DNA of 64,000 nucleotides from Cryptomeria japonica (GCF_030272615.1 NC_081408.1:768029330-768093329), one strand, 5' to 3'. Shown: positions 11,707 through 23,970, counted from the first letter of the stretch. The notes: a model not told the origin generated them from the letters alone. Made by a program: numbers and translations.

Positions 11707-11940
11707 TCCACCCTCTGCGGGCAATGCAAGGTGGAGTCACCCTCTGCAGGCAATGCAAGGTGACAGTGTATCCTTCTCCGGGAGAAGGCTGAGGTGTAAA
11801 ATCCTCTTCCACCCTCTGCGGGCAATGCAAGGTGGTACCATCCTTTGCGGGCAATGTAAGATGGTCATCATGAAATGAGTTCATGATATTTATGAGTTTT
11901 ACTGCAGGTATATTCACTCTTGCGAGCAATGCAAGATGAA
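11707..11940 (+). repeat. tandem repeat in element C 3' region
   Basis: Five copies of a roughly 25-bp unit around CTCTGCGGGCAATGCAAGGTG lie between pol and the PPT (near 11707, 11740, 11811, 11840 and 11910). The last copies are diverged. Variable short tandem repeats before the PPT are a known feature of some plant copia and Tat elements. Confidence 0.75.
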
Positions 11941-11983
11941 AGTCATGAATGGATCATGACATGTGGCAGTTATCCTCCTTAGC

Positions 11984-11993
11984 TAAGAGGGAG
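11984..11993 (+). promoter_or_regulatory. polypurine tract of element C
   Basis: The purine-rich run AAGAGGGAG directly precedes the TGTTGAAAG start of the 3' LTR. Confidence 0.75.
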
Positions 11994-12721
11994 TGTTGAA
12001 AGTATTAGCTAAGTTCGGATTATCACATATGCATGTATTATTTTCAATGTAACTATTATTGGGTTAGACCCAAATGTGGCGTGTGAAAGGCAATTCATAT
12101 GTAATAGGGCTGGGCCCAAAAGTGTAACGTGCTAAGGCATTGGACTGAACCAAATGTCCAATGTGGTAAATATCAATATAATAATAATTAATATTAGTGC
12201 AAGCCGACCTAAGGAGATCCACCGCCAAAGAAGGGTATATATACATAACAACTTCAAGATGAAGAAAACACAATTCATTTTCTACATTGCATAATAGCGA
12301 TCTGCTCCCCCTTCTCTATGTTAAGCGATCAAGTCTGCTATCCTTGGCGAACCTGTTGATCTGCACTTTGGCGAACTCCAAGGACTTATCCAGTGAACTT
12401 GTCAAGATTCTGATTCAACCTGTGAAAGCCACCTTCTATTGTTTCACTCCTTTGGTCATCATCTGCTGATTAGGGCTGCATCATCTATCATCATGGCAAC
12501 TTGCTGTTAGGACAACAATCAGAGATAAGTCTGTCATATTGTGATTGCTTATCATTGATATAATACATCTTATATTTTAAGGTTGGGTTTTTCACCTCCA
12601 AGAGGGAGGTTTTCCCAGGGTATTGGTGTCTTGTGTCTTGTGTTTTATTAGTGTTACTGTTTATTCACTGTCTGATTATGGTTAATTAATTTGTTTAACA
12701 TCTTAGCACTTAAATTTAACA
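11994..12721 (+). repeat. 3' LTR of element C
   Basis: The LTR is 728 bp, TG to CA, collinear with the 5' LTR after removal of the hAT-like insertion. It is followed at once by the AGTAG target duplication and then by the 3' ORF of element B. It contains the undisturbed GTATATAT site that the transposon duplicated in the other LTR. Confidence 0.93.
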
Positions 12722-12726
12722 AGTAG

Positions 12727-13440
12727 TTACTTGAGGGCTCAAGATCTTATCACCTGGTTCTTCAAACTACTCCGCTACTTGGGCTAAATTGGACAATCTT
12801 TCGGCTTCATGTCCTTCCTGCGGTTTACCCTCTTTTTGACTTCCGTGTCCTAGTTCCGATGTTTCCACATAAATAACCTCACTCAGTCCTCTTGTTGCCT
12901 GGGTTCTTTGCTTAACCCGATGACTCCTCCTTAATGGTATTTCCTGAGTGGTTGCAGGAGAGTCTGCAACAAGAAAATCCTCCTTCATTCTTTGCTTTTT
13001 AGCTGCAGGAGGAACCCGTGCTTCTTGAGGCCGTTCCACGGTTTCTTCCCCTGCATCACCTTTTCCCTTTTCTTTACCTTTACTTTTAGAAAATGCAGTC
13101 CCACTTTGAGTTTGAGTGGTGGGTTGCTCAACACTTGGCTCAATTACTGCTCCTTCTGCGCCAGACAAAGCTTCCTCGGCAATAGGAGGTTCGACAGCTG
13201 CACAAACCCTCTCTGTTCGGTGGCTATGACCCGTAACCCTTTGACAGAAGCATCCCCTTCATTGAATGTGCGCACAAATTCTTGCACAATCTCCTTATTA
13301 AAATCTGTGAATTTCAAAATATAATTGAGCCACCCATAGGTCCGGAAATAGTGTTCACATTGGTTGTCCTGCAGCAAAGCGTCATGAATCACATGCTCAT
13401 GACAGATAGGAGCACCTCCCATGGTTAACTTGACATTCAA
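12727..13440 (-). pseudogene. element B 3' ORF, N-terminal part
   Basis: On the minus strand this begins MNVKLTMGGAPICHEH at 13440 and shifts frame near 13150 (13144-13440 to 12767-13168). The first part contains YFRTYGWLNYILKF followed by a phrase ending EFVRTFNEGD. This resembles the putative plant transposon protein domain found in Athila-type accessory ORFs. The second part is Lys/Glu/Pro-rich with a likely nuclear-localisation stretch (PPAAKKQRMKED) and LRRSHRVKQRT. Function is unknown. It continues at 4731-5683 beyond copia C. Confidence 0.6.
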
Positions 13441-14001
13441 AAAAAATCACCACAACAAAATGAAAGGCTGAAATATCCTGCAAAATTTGAAATTCATGCC
13501 CCGTAACCTTCTATTTGTGCTCCAGTACCTTTTATCAACTATGGCGGCAGGAAAGGTATACTACAGGCTTTCACATCAGCACTAACTCATTCAAAAATGA
13601 TGTCAAGAAAATTAAAACACATCATGGACAAGGACACATAATTACGCAGCCGTAAATAGAGCCATAAACCCCCCTCCCCAACTTAAGATGACACGTGTCC
13701 ACACGCGAAAAAGGACAGAGGGAAGGGAATGCAGATTATGCAAATCATATCTGGTAATAATCATAATGAAAGTGTAAATGCATAATTAAAGAGAAATAAA
13801 TAATATACATACCTACAATCGTGCTATTTAATGCTGCAATAAACGGTTAGTTATTTATGATATGAGATGAGGTGACGTGGAGTGGGTAATGTGGAAGAAA
13901 TAGAAATGAAATGAGATGAGGTGGACGAGAAAATTATTAGCGGAGAACGACATTCTCATAAAATATGGAAATGGCTATTATGAAAGCATGCAAAAGGAAT
14001 T
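13441..14001 (-). other. non-coding spacer of element B with internal purine tract
   Basis: No ORF is recognised. On the minus strand 13669-13686 reads TTAAGTTGGGGAGGGGGG, clearly related to the terminal PPT at 4619-4632. A second PPT-like tract just upstream of the extra 3' ORF could serve as a second plus-strand primer. Confidence 0.5.
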
Positions 14002-15335
14002 TTAAGACGTGGGCCCAAGAAGGCCCCTTGCAGAGTTTGCAGAAACGGTGATTTGCTCTTGGCTGTTAAATTGCTGTAGGAAATCTTCTTTTGTGGCAGG
14101 CTTATGATAAAGGCGTAGGCGATGACCATTGACCAAAAGTTTGAATCTGACTGGATCAATTGTGGCCAACCAAACTGCTCCATTTGGAAAAACTTCATCA
14201 ATCTCATATAGGCCTAACCAACGTGTCTGTAGCTTCTCCATTGTATCCTTGTATCTGGAATCATATAGCAATGCCAAATCTCCAGATTTAAACTTTCTCT
14301 CCTTAATATATTTATCATGCCATTTAGCACGTTGATGTTGAATAACTTCTGTATGTTGGACAACCATCTTTCTCAGTTCATCTAGGGCATTCAATTGCAT
14401 GATGCGGTCTTTTTGTGCTTCTGATAGAGTCATATTCAATTGTAGAGCTGTCCTAAGATTTTTATGCTCAAACTCAATGGGCATCATGGCTGTTTTTCCA
14501 TACACTATTTCAAAAGATGTAAAACCAGTTGTTGTCTTCCATGTTGTCTTGTATGCCCAAATGGCTTTAGGAAGTCTAGTTGCTAATCTTTCTTATGAAG
14601 AGCTACTGTCTTGGTAAGAATAGCTTCTAAATCCTTGTTTGTAACCTCTACCTGACCATTTGCCTGAGGATGGTATTGAGTAGACTTCTTGTGTCTGATA
14701 TTATATTCATTAACCAATGTTGCAATTAACGTTGAAGTAAATTGTGGTCCTTGATCGGAAACAATCTCTCTTGGGACTCCATATCTTGTAAATATTTCCT
14801 CATAGAGAAATTCAACTACTTTATTATCTCTTGCATGTGTCATTGCTCGTGCTTCCAGCCATTTTGTAACATAATCAGTGCATACTAGAATATAGGGCTT
14901 CCCATTGGAAGGAGGATCAATTGGCTCAACAAAATCCAGTCCCCATTTATCAAATGGTGCAACCAATATTTGGGGATACAATGGCATTTCATCAGATTTG
15001 GTAGGCCTACCCATTCGTTGGCATCTATCACATTTTGTAGTGTATTGAGCTGCATCCTTATGCAAAGCTGGCCAATAATACCCCATGTTAAGGATTTTAA
15101 GTGCTGTTCTTTTAGCAGCAAAATGTCCTCCACATGGCTCATCATGACGTGCATGAAGAATATCATACGTTTCATCCTCTCTGACGCACCTCAAGACTTG
15201 GTCAGGTCCAGTATAAAATAAACAATCAACAATCCAAGAGAAATTAAAGCTTTTCTCAACTAGCAACCTTTTTTCTTTAGGAGAAAAAATGAGGAGGCAT
15301 CTTATTGGCAGCCAAATAATTTGCAATATCAGCAT
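14002..15335 (-). pseudogene. element B integrase
   Basis: The minus-strand integrase spans two open pieces (14583-15335 and 14002-14505). The zinc-binding region has His near 15145 and CDRCQRMGRP near 15020. The catalytic core has Asp in KWGLDFVEPI, Asp in VSDQGPQFTS and Glu in QVEVTNKDLE, so the DDE triad is present. The second piece contains the C-terminal domain (RWLGLYEIDEVFPNGAVWL). A frame disruption near 14540-14590 separates the pieces. The family integrates cDNA with 5-bp staggering, matching the observed duplication. Confidence 0.88.
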
Positions 15336-16733
15336 ACCAGGGAGTGTGAGCTTTTATCAAGAACAAATGTTCATCTGGGAAAGCATCATCTATAGCTTGA
15401 GGATTATCCTGCAATTGAAACCTAGAAAGATAATCTGCAACTACATTAGCTTTACTTGGTTTATCAACAACTGTAATATCAAATTCCTGCATCAATAGTA
15501 TGCATCGAGCCAATCTTCCCGTAATTGAAGGCTTGTTCATGAGATATCAGATTGCTGTATGATTCGTATGCACATATATTTGATATCCTACGATATAATG
15601 CCTGAATTTGTTGAGTGCATATATTACTGCTAACATCTCCTTTTCTGTGACAATATAATTAAGCTCAGGTCCCTGCATGTTTTTGCTGATGAAGTAAATT
15701 GCATTCTCTAAATTGTCTATCTTTTGTCCCAAAACTGCCCCTATAGCATAGTCTGATGCATCTATATGAATATCAAGTCAATGCATGTTTGAGCTTCAAG
15801 AAAGCTTCATGGCATGCGAGAGTCCAATCAAACACCATATCTTTAGTCAAAAGACAATATAAAGGTCCCGCAATTTTACTAAAATCCTTAATAAATCTTC
15901 AATAATATCCAGCATGACCAAGGAAACTCTGAACATCCTTTTGCTTTGTGGGAACAGGAAGGTTTTGAATGACTTCAATTTTGGCTGGGTCAACTTGTAT
16001 TCCAGTTATAGATATATGATGACCAAGAACTATGCCTTCCTGCATCATCATAAAGTATTTTTCACTGTTCAAGGATAAATTGTAATCCTCACACCTCTGT
16101 AAAAATTTCTTTAAATTGTCCAATGTTTCTTCAAATTCTGAACCATAAGTGGTAAAATCATCCATATAGATCTCCATGCTATCCTTGGAAATATCTGAAA
16201 ATATGCTTATGACTGCTCTTTGAAAAGTAGCTGGTGCATTACACAACCCAAAGGGAAGAACAAAATATGCATACGTTCCCCAAGGGCAAGTAAATGTAGT
16301 CTTTTCTTGATCCTCGGGAGCAATTTGAATTTGGTTGTAGCCACTGAATCCATCCAAGAATGAAAAGTACCGCTTCCCTGCCAAGGAATCTAAATACTTG
16401 ATCCACAAATGGTAAGGGAAAATGATCCTTCCTAGTTGCTGAGTTCAAAGCTCTGTAATCTACACATACCCGCCAATTGCCGCCTTTCTTTGGAACTATG
16501 ACTAGAGGCGACATCCACTGACTATCTGATATTGGATAGATAAATCTAGCATTTAACAATTTCTGTAGTTCTTCTTTAACTTTCTCCCTTAATGCAGGAT
16601 TGATTCTTCTTTGTGGTTGTCTGAGTGGTTTGCAGTCTTCTTTAATATAAATACAGTGTGTACAAACCATAGGATCTATTCCCTTCATATCTTTGTAATC
16701 CCACGCAAAAGCGTGCTGATGACATTTGAGCAA
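15277..16733 (-). pseudogene. element B reverse transcriptase and RNase H
   Basis: RT on the minus strand starts near 16733 (HAFAWDYKDMKGID), runs through SPLVIVPKKGGNWRVCVDYR, shifts frame near 16400, and continues through FSFLDGFSGYNQI and LPFGLCNAPATFQ. The active site is IYMDDFTTYG (15899-16408). The YMDDF form is typical of Athila. RNase H lies at 15277-15780 (VTEKEMLAVIYALNKFRHY, a stop near 15547, then VADYLSRF). At least three disruptions make it inactive. Confidence 0.9.
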
Positions 16734-17077
16734 TTCAACCAGTGCTAGCCTTTGAGTGTCGGTGAGTTGATTTGATATTCAAATATTTATTCGGATCAAC
16801 TTCCACCTTGATAGTAAGATCGATTTGAGCTGCATCAGAAAGATAAGATGTGCGGACTTCCTGCGACAACAAAGTATGCATTATGTGAGTGGCTGCAGCA
16901 AAATCCAATGCTGCTATACTTGACATTAGCTCCTGCGATTGCTGCTCCAGATTATACTGATTTTCCAGAATATTAGAAAGGATAGAATCATCATCCTGCA
17001 ATTGTATGAATGATTCTCTATTAATCATCATAAGATGACTAACAAAGTTTATTTCTCCTCCTAATTCCTCCCCCACG

Positions 17078-17530
17078 TCAGGCCAAAACAACTTGTTCTT
17101 GATCAAGTTGGGGCTGAGCAGGTGAATACAGAGCAAGAGTTTTAGTTGAATTCCGATCGGAAATAGTCATGTCCCCTGATCTACATCCAATAAATGCATC
17201 AGCTGTAGCAAGCCAAGGTCTCCCTAAGATGACCGGATATCCCCCCAATTTAGCTTTGGGAGATAAGATCATAAAATCTGCCGGGTATTACCTGGAATCT
17301 AGAGTAACGACAACATCTTCAATCATACCATCAGGTCGAACTGTAGAACTATTAGCAAGCTACAGGACCGTAGGAGTAGGTCTGAGGCTGGTTATGTTAA
17401 GCTTTTGCATAGTGTCCTTTGTCATTACATTGATTGTTGCTCCCAGATCTACTAGTGCATTCTTTATTTGAGTGCCATTGATAACTATTTCCACAATCGG
17501 ACTACCAGGGTCGATATTTAGGTATTGAAA
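17078..17530 (-). pseudogene. element B aspartic protease
   Basis: On the minus strand the motif LVDLGATINVM (near 17445) is the retropepsin active site of the Athila/Tat type. It is followed by an ILGRPWLATADAFI flap region near 17220. An in-frame TAA near 17288 interrupts the phrase DSR-stop-YPADF. The ORF at 16735-17136 continues toward RT as a linker. Confidence 0.78.
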
Positions 17531-17608
17531 CTTTTCCCAACATAATATCAGCTAGCTGACCCATTACATGCACTGTTTGAGGATCCTTTTTCTTCCTGCC
17601 AAGTTTCT

Positions 17609-19514
17609 TTAAACATGCCTCTTTAATTGCCTTACCATAGATAGGGACATCTTTAATAGCTTGAAATAATGGAATCTTAACACGTGTTTCAGTTGATCAA
17701 TGGTATCAAAATTTATATCCTCTTGCTGAGGAATCTCTTCAACTTGCAACCTTTGAGGAAATGGGGGAATTTGCTGACTCTGGTGAATTTGTGTTGCTGG
17801 GCTAGATATTTCCTTTTCCTTTTGTACTTCAGTTATAACTGGAGGGGACGGGTTAGGCAAAGTTGTCCCGGATCTAAGGTGAATATCACTTATAGTCAAA
17901 GAATATGCTGGGTATTGATTAGGATCAGCTGAATAAACTCGCTGTTGCTGCTGAGGCTTGCTATTAGGATTTGGCATGGGATGAGAGGGCAGCTGTGTGG
18001 GTTTAGGTGGAACGGTATTAGCAGCAGGAAGGGGATTATAGCAGCCTACTGAGGCTGCTTCCGAGGTTGCTGATACCCAGAAGACTGATTTGACCATTGC
18101 TGATTTCCTCTACATTGAGGAGTTGCCAATTCCCTTGGAATGGTTGCCATGGTCCTTGAGATTGAGGCCAATTTCCTTGTGGCTGTTGCCACTGTGGAGA
18201 TTGATTGGCAAAATTTTGCCCTTGGCCTTGAGGATTATACCAGTTTTGATAATTTCCAATATTTTGAGCATATGGAGGTTGCCACTGATTATTTTGTGCA
18301 TAGGAATTTCCATTATAACCAGAAAAAGAAAGTGGATCAGGAGGCATACCTTGTCTTGGAAAATTTGGCCTTCTTTGAGCAACATAGAATATTTGTTCAT
18401 CATCTCCATGTATTGGCTTGAAATTGGGAACATCAAGATTTGCAACCATCTTGCATCTACAGTCCCTCTTCTTCTGCCTACAATGCGAACAAAATTCTGC
18501 AAGCATTGCCTCAGCTTCCTGATGTTTCTTAGCTCGAAGTGTGTCTAACTAAGTAGCCATATTGTTTATGATATCCTCTTTAAAATCCTTGAAAAGGTGA
18601 CTGAGCTCCATTCGTGAAACTCCATTACTGGATGTTGATGAAGACACTACCGACTTGAAACGCCTATTCTTCTTAGTAGAGGCCTTGGAATACTTCTGAC
18701 AAATTTGGCCAGTGTCATTCCATGTTGATTGCGTTATATCACCACCTCCCATAAGGTTTAAAGCATCCGTGCATTCATCATTGATCCCTCGCAGAAATAT
18801 CAACTTGAGAGAGTCTTCATGTAAAGTACTATGCTTGGACTTCTTAACGCTGACTAGAAATCTCTCCAAATAATCTTCTAGACTCTCATCCTCCCTCTGT
18901 GTCATTCTAAAGATATCATCCCCATGACGGTCAGTCCCTCGACAATAATCTTTATATTTCACAAGAAACAACCGTTTCATCTCATCCCATATATTGATTG
19001 TACTACTCCCTAGACTCATAAACCATCTCAAAGCTCATTCTTTTAAAGTGGCAGGAAATATTTGAAGTCTATGGGCATCTGTAGTGTAATCATAACTTCT
19101 ACAGAGGACGTCAAATTCAAACAAGAAAGTATCGGGGTCTTCTGTTACTAATCCATAAAACTTGGGCAGAGAAGAAGCTGGAATGTTCTTGAGGTTAGCA
19201 TTGTCATGCGAATTAGAAATGGGGAACCCAAATGTTGGGTTCATAGGTGGAGGTGGGTTATTCCCACTAGGGGGTGGATTTCCTTGCATTGGTCTTTGAG
19301 GAGAAGTTACTGGACAAGGGTCTTCTTCAGGAGGTCCAAAGAGAAAATGAAGGCTGTTCTCAGAAAGTTCAAATGCAGGTGAGCTAAAATTATCTGGGGC
19401 TTGGTAAAGTGCAGCAAAAGGATTTACATCTGGTGCTTCATATGGATTGAGTCTTGCATGATCAAGATGGTTAGGAAGGAATCTACCTCGAGCATCTCTT
19501 CTTCGTCTATGCAT
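17609..19514 (-). pseudogene. element B gag
   Basis: Gag starts at MHRRRRDARGRFLPNHLDHA (19514), close downstream of the PBS. The capsid region (18549-19514) contains ALRWFMSLGSSTINIWDE and DESLEDYLERFLV, characteristic of the retrotransposon gag family. A single TGA at about 19035 and another stop near 18549 break the frame. The next part (18036-18506) has a Cys/His cluster CSHCRQKKRDCRCK, not a normal CCHC knuckle, then a Gln/Asn/Trp/Pro-rich run. A frameshift near 18090 leads into 17609-18097, a Pro/Gln-rich region running towards the protease. The lack of a classical knuckle fits Athila. Confidence 0.85.
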
Positions 19515-19614
19515 GCAGATTCATGAAAATTACTTAAACAAATTGAACTATCAAAACCAACTATACTGAAAGCTTAAAAATTCATGACTATGACAGGTTC
19601 TTAGTTTGACACCA

Positions 19615-19632
19615 TCCCTGACAACGACGCCA
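19615..19632 (-). promoter_or_regulatory. primer binding site of element B (tRNA-Asp type)
   Basis: On the minus strand the sequence is TGGCGTCGTTGTCAGGGA, four bases inside the 5' LTR. It matches the Athila/Tat PBS complementary to tRNA-Asp (TGGCGCCGTTGCCGGGGA) except at three positions. The mismatches are C-to-T or G-to-A, the pattern of methylated-cytosine decay. Confidence 0.8.
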
Positions 19633-19636
19633 AAAA

Positions 19637-20882
19637 TGTTTGCCTAATCAATTGGAACAATAAATAGACTTAAAGTCCTAACTCAAGGATTGGTCATCCT
19701 TTTTGAGTAGCTATCATTTCAATGACTAAGGTTCATTTACTTGTCAACCCAGGGATGCATTACTTGAAATGGGTCTGCATTGTATATGCACTAAGTTCCC
19801 GTAAGAGTCATTCTGCACTACCTGCAGCAACTAAGTCTATCTAAAGTAACAAGTGAAAATATGACAACTGAATGGCTACAGGAAATCTCAACATTAACAT
19901 AAGATTCTAACTAAACAACTATTAACTAAGTTCAGAGCTAACAAATAGGAATTACTCTGTCTGCTTTGGCTGCAGGAACAGTCACAGGATCTGGTTCTAG
20001 TGGCTACAGGAACAGTCAGTTGCTAGAACATCTAGTGTAGCAAAAGAAAACTTAATCTAATAATCACACAAGAATACTCACCAAGTGGGCCCCCTTGGAT
20101 GAGTGTATCCAAACTTCAAAACGATTCTATATACTCAGAATAACATAGCTTTTATTCATTATTTCCAAAAGTCGATACAATGCATGAGATAAGAGAAATG
20201 CTTCTAATTCTGGAAAAATGTAGTCTCCCCTGCAAAGAGATGCAGGTATTTATTTATAAGAAAGTTATAACAAACTTTCAACTACCTAGATCATGCCCAT
20301 GAAATTAGGCAGAAACATTTATTACAGCAAGAAGAAGAAGTTAATCCACAGAAAACATGGAACTTTGCTAAACCGCAGCCAAGAATATAGCATGGCAGTG
20401 GTTACTAGATTGATGCTCGCCAAAGACAACCATAAATGAGTCTGGCATCGCCTCGCTATTCCTTTGTTGATTCACTCGAACACCATCTTCTCCACTTCTC
20501 CACTGTTTTAAATGTTCAACTGTCCTGAAATGTCTGCAACTGTTTACATGGCATGATTCTCCATCTAGCTTAGCACAACCGCTTCTGCAGCAACTTATTT
20601 ACTCCTGCATTAAAGGTTAGAACATACAAGCATATATACATCCATTCCCGTTAATCACAACATTTATACATCCACGCATGATATTACCATAATAATCCGC
20701 ATAGCGATAGGAATACCAAGTCAAAACAATATAGGGTTCAGTGGGTTTGGCTAACATTTAGAATGCACATAATCAAAACTCTGATACATCACATGACCTA
20801 AACATTGTCCCAAAATGCAACTTAAAACATAGGAAAAACATATCAGTCATAGAAATAAAAGAGCTATTATTTTAGCTCATGA
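19637..20882 (-). repeat. 5' LTR of element B
   Basis: The LTR is 1246 bp and pairs with 3370-4615. Its outer end reads CATGA where the other LTR has CATCA, one point mutation at the terminal dinucleotide region. The target duplication AAGGT follows at 20883. Confidence 0.92.
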
Positions 20883-20887
20883 AAGGT

Positions 20888-22773
20888 GTAGGCTTGCAAG
20901 GATTTAACTCACTTCATATGCCTGTGGCTAAGCTTATCCCGTCCATTCAAGAGATTGAGAGCATGGTTATTAGTAAAAACAACAAATTCTTTGGGCAGCA
21001 AATAATGTCTCCATTTTTGAAGAGCCTACACCATAGCATACAATTCCAAGTCATATGAAGAGTACTTCCTTTTTGCATCATTTAGTTTCTCTAAGAAGAA
21101 TGCCACCGGTCTGCCCTTTTGGCTTAACACCGCTCCTATGGCCTGATTGCTAGCATCACATTCTATGGTGAAAATCTTATCAAAATCAGGGAGAACAAGT
21201 ATAGGCTGCTGTGCTACCCTTTTCTTCAAATACTCAAAACTCCTATCAGCCTCATTAGTCCAAGAAAACTTACATTTACTTCCACCCTTAATAGTATCTA
21301 TCATAGGTGCACAAATCTGACTAAAATTCTTTATGAACTTTCTATAGAAACTAGCAAGCCCATGGAAACTTCTAACATCACCAACTGACCTTGGGGTTGG
21401 CCGATTACGAATGGCCTCTACTTTGGAGGGATCCATTTTCAGATTTCCCTTGGAGATGACAAAACGAAGGTACACTAGTTCTTCCTTCACGAATTCACAT
21501 TTCTCCAAATTGATCATAAGTTTCTCCTCATGTAACCTCTTGAGAACCATGTCCAAATGTTGCAAATGTTCTTCCTTTGACCTGCTAAACACAAGAATGT
21601 CATCAAGGTAAACAACAACAAATTTACCAATAAAGGGTTTCAACACCTCATTCATTAGGCGCATAAGGGTGCTAGGAGCATTTGACAGCCCAAAGGGCAT
21701 CACCATCCATTCATATAAGCCTTCATTAGTCTTAAAAGTAGTCTTCCATTCATCCCCCTCTCTAATCCTTATTTGATGGTAACTGCTCTTGAGATCAATC
21801 TTTGAAAAGTAACATGCCCCCCCCCCAAACAGTCCATCAGGTCTTCAATCCGTGGCATTGGGAATCTATATCTGATAGTGATCCTATTAATGGCTCTTGA
21901 ATCTGTACAAAGTCTCCATTTACCATCTTTCTTGGGTGCTAGGACAGTGGGCACTGCACATGGGCTTAAACTCTTCCTCACCAAACCCTTATCTAGTAAT
22001 TCTTGCACTTGCCTAGCAATTTCTTCATTTTGGGAAGGTGTCATCTTATAGGCAGCCTTGTTGGGGAGTGTGGCACCTGGAATAAGGTCTATATGATGGC
22101 TGATATCTCTGGTTGGAGGCAGGTTGTTAGGCATTTCATCAATTACTATACCTTTGTATCTCTCCAACAATTGCAACGCCTCTTTAGGAGTGTCTTTCCC
22201 CTTATTTATTAACAAATCTGATTCACCTTTTGGCTTCAAGATCAAGGCAAACCCTTGTCCACACTCTTCCTTCGAGGTTCTCAAAAACTCCTTCTCACCT
22301 ACCACCATGACACTAGAGCCAACTGGTCTATCCCCACTCTCATCCGACAAAGGGTTCAAATTGAAAGACTCACCATTTTTGGTTATGGTGTAAGTAGCTT
22401 TCTGCCCATCATGTTGAGCATTAAGATCATACTGCCATGGACGTCCTAGAAGCAAATGGCAAGCATCCATGGGAATCACATCACATAGGACTCTATCCCT
22501 ATACCCCCCAATCTGAAACTCTACCCAAGATTGTTCATTTACAAGCACTTGCCGGCCCCTACTCAACCAAGACACCTTGTAAGGGGTAAGATGAGGAATT
22601 GTCTTCAATCCTAATTTCTCAACCATTTCTACTGACACCAAATTATCTGTGGATCTTGAATCAACTATGATTTTACATACCTTCCCTCCGGATTTACAAG
22701 AAGTCCTAAAAAGTGACTTCCTCTGTGGTGGCTCCTTGGTGCTTGACACCTTCAAAAGTGTTCTCCTCATCAT
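20888..22773 (-). pseudogene. element A protease, RT and RNase H start
   Basis: On the minus strand the protease motif is VDSRSTDNLVS near 22655, where the family has DSGS; the active-site Gly is Arg. RT begins near 22050 (RQVQELLDKGLVRKSLSPCA, PKKDGKWRLCTDSRAIN). It is broken by a frameshift at a run of C residues (about 21818-21827) and continues with [20 protein letters not shown] and the active site [13 protein letters not shown] (21026-21706). RNase H starts ([20 protein letters not shown]), has a stop near 21026, and is cut by element B; the frame resumes at 3364. Downstream neighbour is integrase 2033-3364, upstream neighbour is gag. Confidence 0.88.
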
Positions 22774-22788
22774 TAGGCTCTCCCCATA

Positions 22789-23903
22789 TTATGGATCTGT
22801 GGGTTTGGGCGGTGTATTAACACTCTGGCTATCTTCCTCTTGCACTAGCTGATTCCTCCTATCTCCTCCATGAGAACTAGAGGCTTGCTTTTCAGAACAT
22901 TTGAAGGCCGAATGACCCACTTGGTTACAATTGTAGCATCTACCGGTAAAGGTACTTGATCCTCTTCCTGAACCACCATTCCTTCCTCTTCCATTGGGCC
23001 TTCTCCCTCTAAAACTTCCTCTACTATTAGAGTCTCCATTTTGTTCATTTGGATTTGATTCTCCTTGCTGTCTTTGAGACTGATTTCTCCCCCCAAAGTT
23101 TCCTCTTCCTTTGAAACTCCTACCTCTTGTTCTACCTTGCTGGTCACTCTTCCTCTTCAACTTTTCTTCCACCCTCAATGCCACTTGAAAACACTCATCC
23201 ACGGTCTTAGGAACAAGAAGGCTGATCTCATCTTGGATATTGAATCTCAGGCCATTTAGGTATCTAGCTACCTTTTCTCTTTCATTCTCCACATGTCCGA
23301 TCTCATGCTGAGTTTATGGAACTCCTCAGTGTAGGCAGTCACATCCATGTCTTTCTGTTTGAAGTTTTGCATCCTCCTGAACACTTGAACCTCATAATCA
23401 GTAGGTAGGAATTGTCCCTTCAACTTGTTCACCATCCTATCCCATGAAATGATCATGGATTTGTTTTGTTTCACCCTTTCTCCTTGGGTGTAGTTCCACC
23501 ATGTCAAGGTAGAACCCTTCAACTTGGTCTTGGCAAATTTTACCTTCTTATCTTCAGGCACCTCCTTGTACTCAAAATAGTTGTTCAAGGCATCAATCCA
23601 TTCTATCAACTCCTCAGCATCTATTTTGCCTCCATACATTGGAAGCTCCATCTTCACGTCAGCAGCATCCCCTTTGACTGACTTCGAGGCATTGATGAAC
23701 CTTCTTTCTTTAGGAGGGATCTCCTCTTCCTGAGGTCTTGCAGGAGGGGTCTCACCTTCACCTTCTCCTCCTCCTTCCTCTTCGGGGTCGCTATCACTCT
23801 CTTCACCCCTATCTCTCCTTCTCTCTTTGGCCTTCAATGCTTCTACCTCTTCTCTTAGGGCTTTCAACTCCCTAGCTACTGCTGATCCAGCCTTTGGAGG
23901 CAT
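22789..23903 (-). pseudogene. element A gag
   Basis: Two overlapping minus-strand ORFs (23268-23903 and 22789-23292) form one Gag broken by a frameshift near 23280. It starts MPPKAGSAVARELKALREEV with a coiled coil and an acidic stretch. The capsid follows (ELIEWIDALNNYFEYKEVPE, TLTWWNY, FLPTDYEVQVFRRMQNFKQ). An Arg/Gly/Ser-rich region then leads to a CCHC knuckle, CYNCNQVGHSAFKC, near 22935-22895. This is the typical order for chromovirus Gag. The start codon lies about 70 bp downstream of the PBS. Confidence 0.88.
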
Positions 23904-23970
23904 ATTGCCTACTCAAAAACTACTTTCTCTTCTTCACAAACTGGTGCTTTCCCTTACCAAACCAAATGTG

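Larger units (their letters stand above)
5689..12721 (+). mobile_element. Ty1/copia element C, full length
   Basis: A complete copia element lies on the plus strand and is bounded by LTRs at 5689-7569 and 11994-12721. A perfect 5-bp target duplication AGTAG (5684-5688 and 12722-12726) flanks it. The 5' LTR is 1881 bp against 728 bp for the 3' LTR because of a 1155-bp hAT-like insertion. The domain order gag, protease, integrase, RT, RNase H is that of Ty1/copia. The first roughly 175 bp of the LTRs differ at about 10 positions by eye, similar to B, so C went into B not long after B itself inserted. Confidence 0.93.
3370..20882 (-). mobile_element. Athila-like Ty3/gypsy element B, full length
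   Basis: A 17.5 kb interval is bounded by two direct LTRs of 1246 bp each (3370-4615 and 19637-20882). A perfect 5-bp target duplication AAGGT (3365-3369 and 20883-20887) flanks it. The minus strand carries, in order, LTR, tRNA-Asp-like PBS, gag, protease, RT, RNase H, integrase, a non-coding gap with an internal purine tract, a 3' ORF, PPT and LTR. Without the 7.0 kb copia insertion C the element is about 10.5 kb, a usual size for Athila. The first roughly 210 bp of the two LTRs differ at about 10 positions by eye, so the insertion is not recent. Confidence 0.92.

Noticed and set aside
4731-13440. The 3' ORF of element B as a retroviral envelope gene
   Set aside because: No signal peptide, fusion peptide, transmembrane segment or glycosylation-rich ectodomain could be seen.
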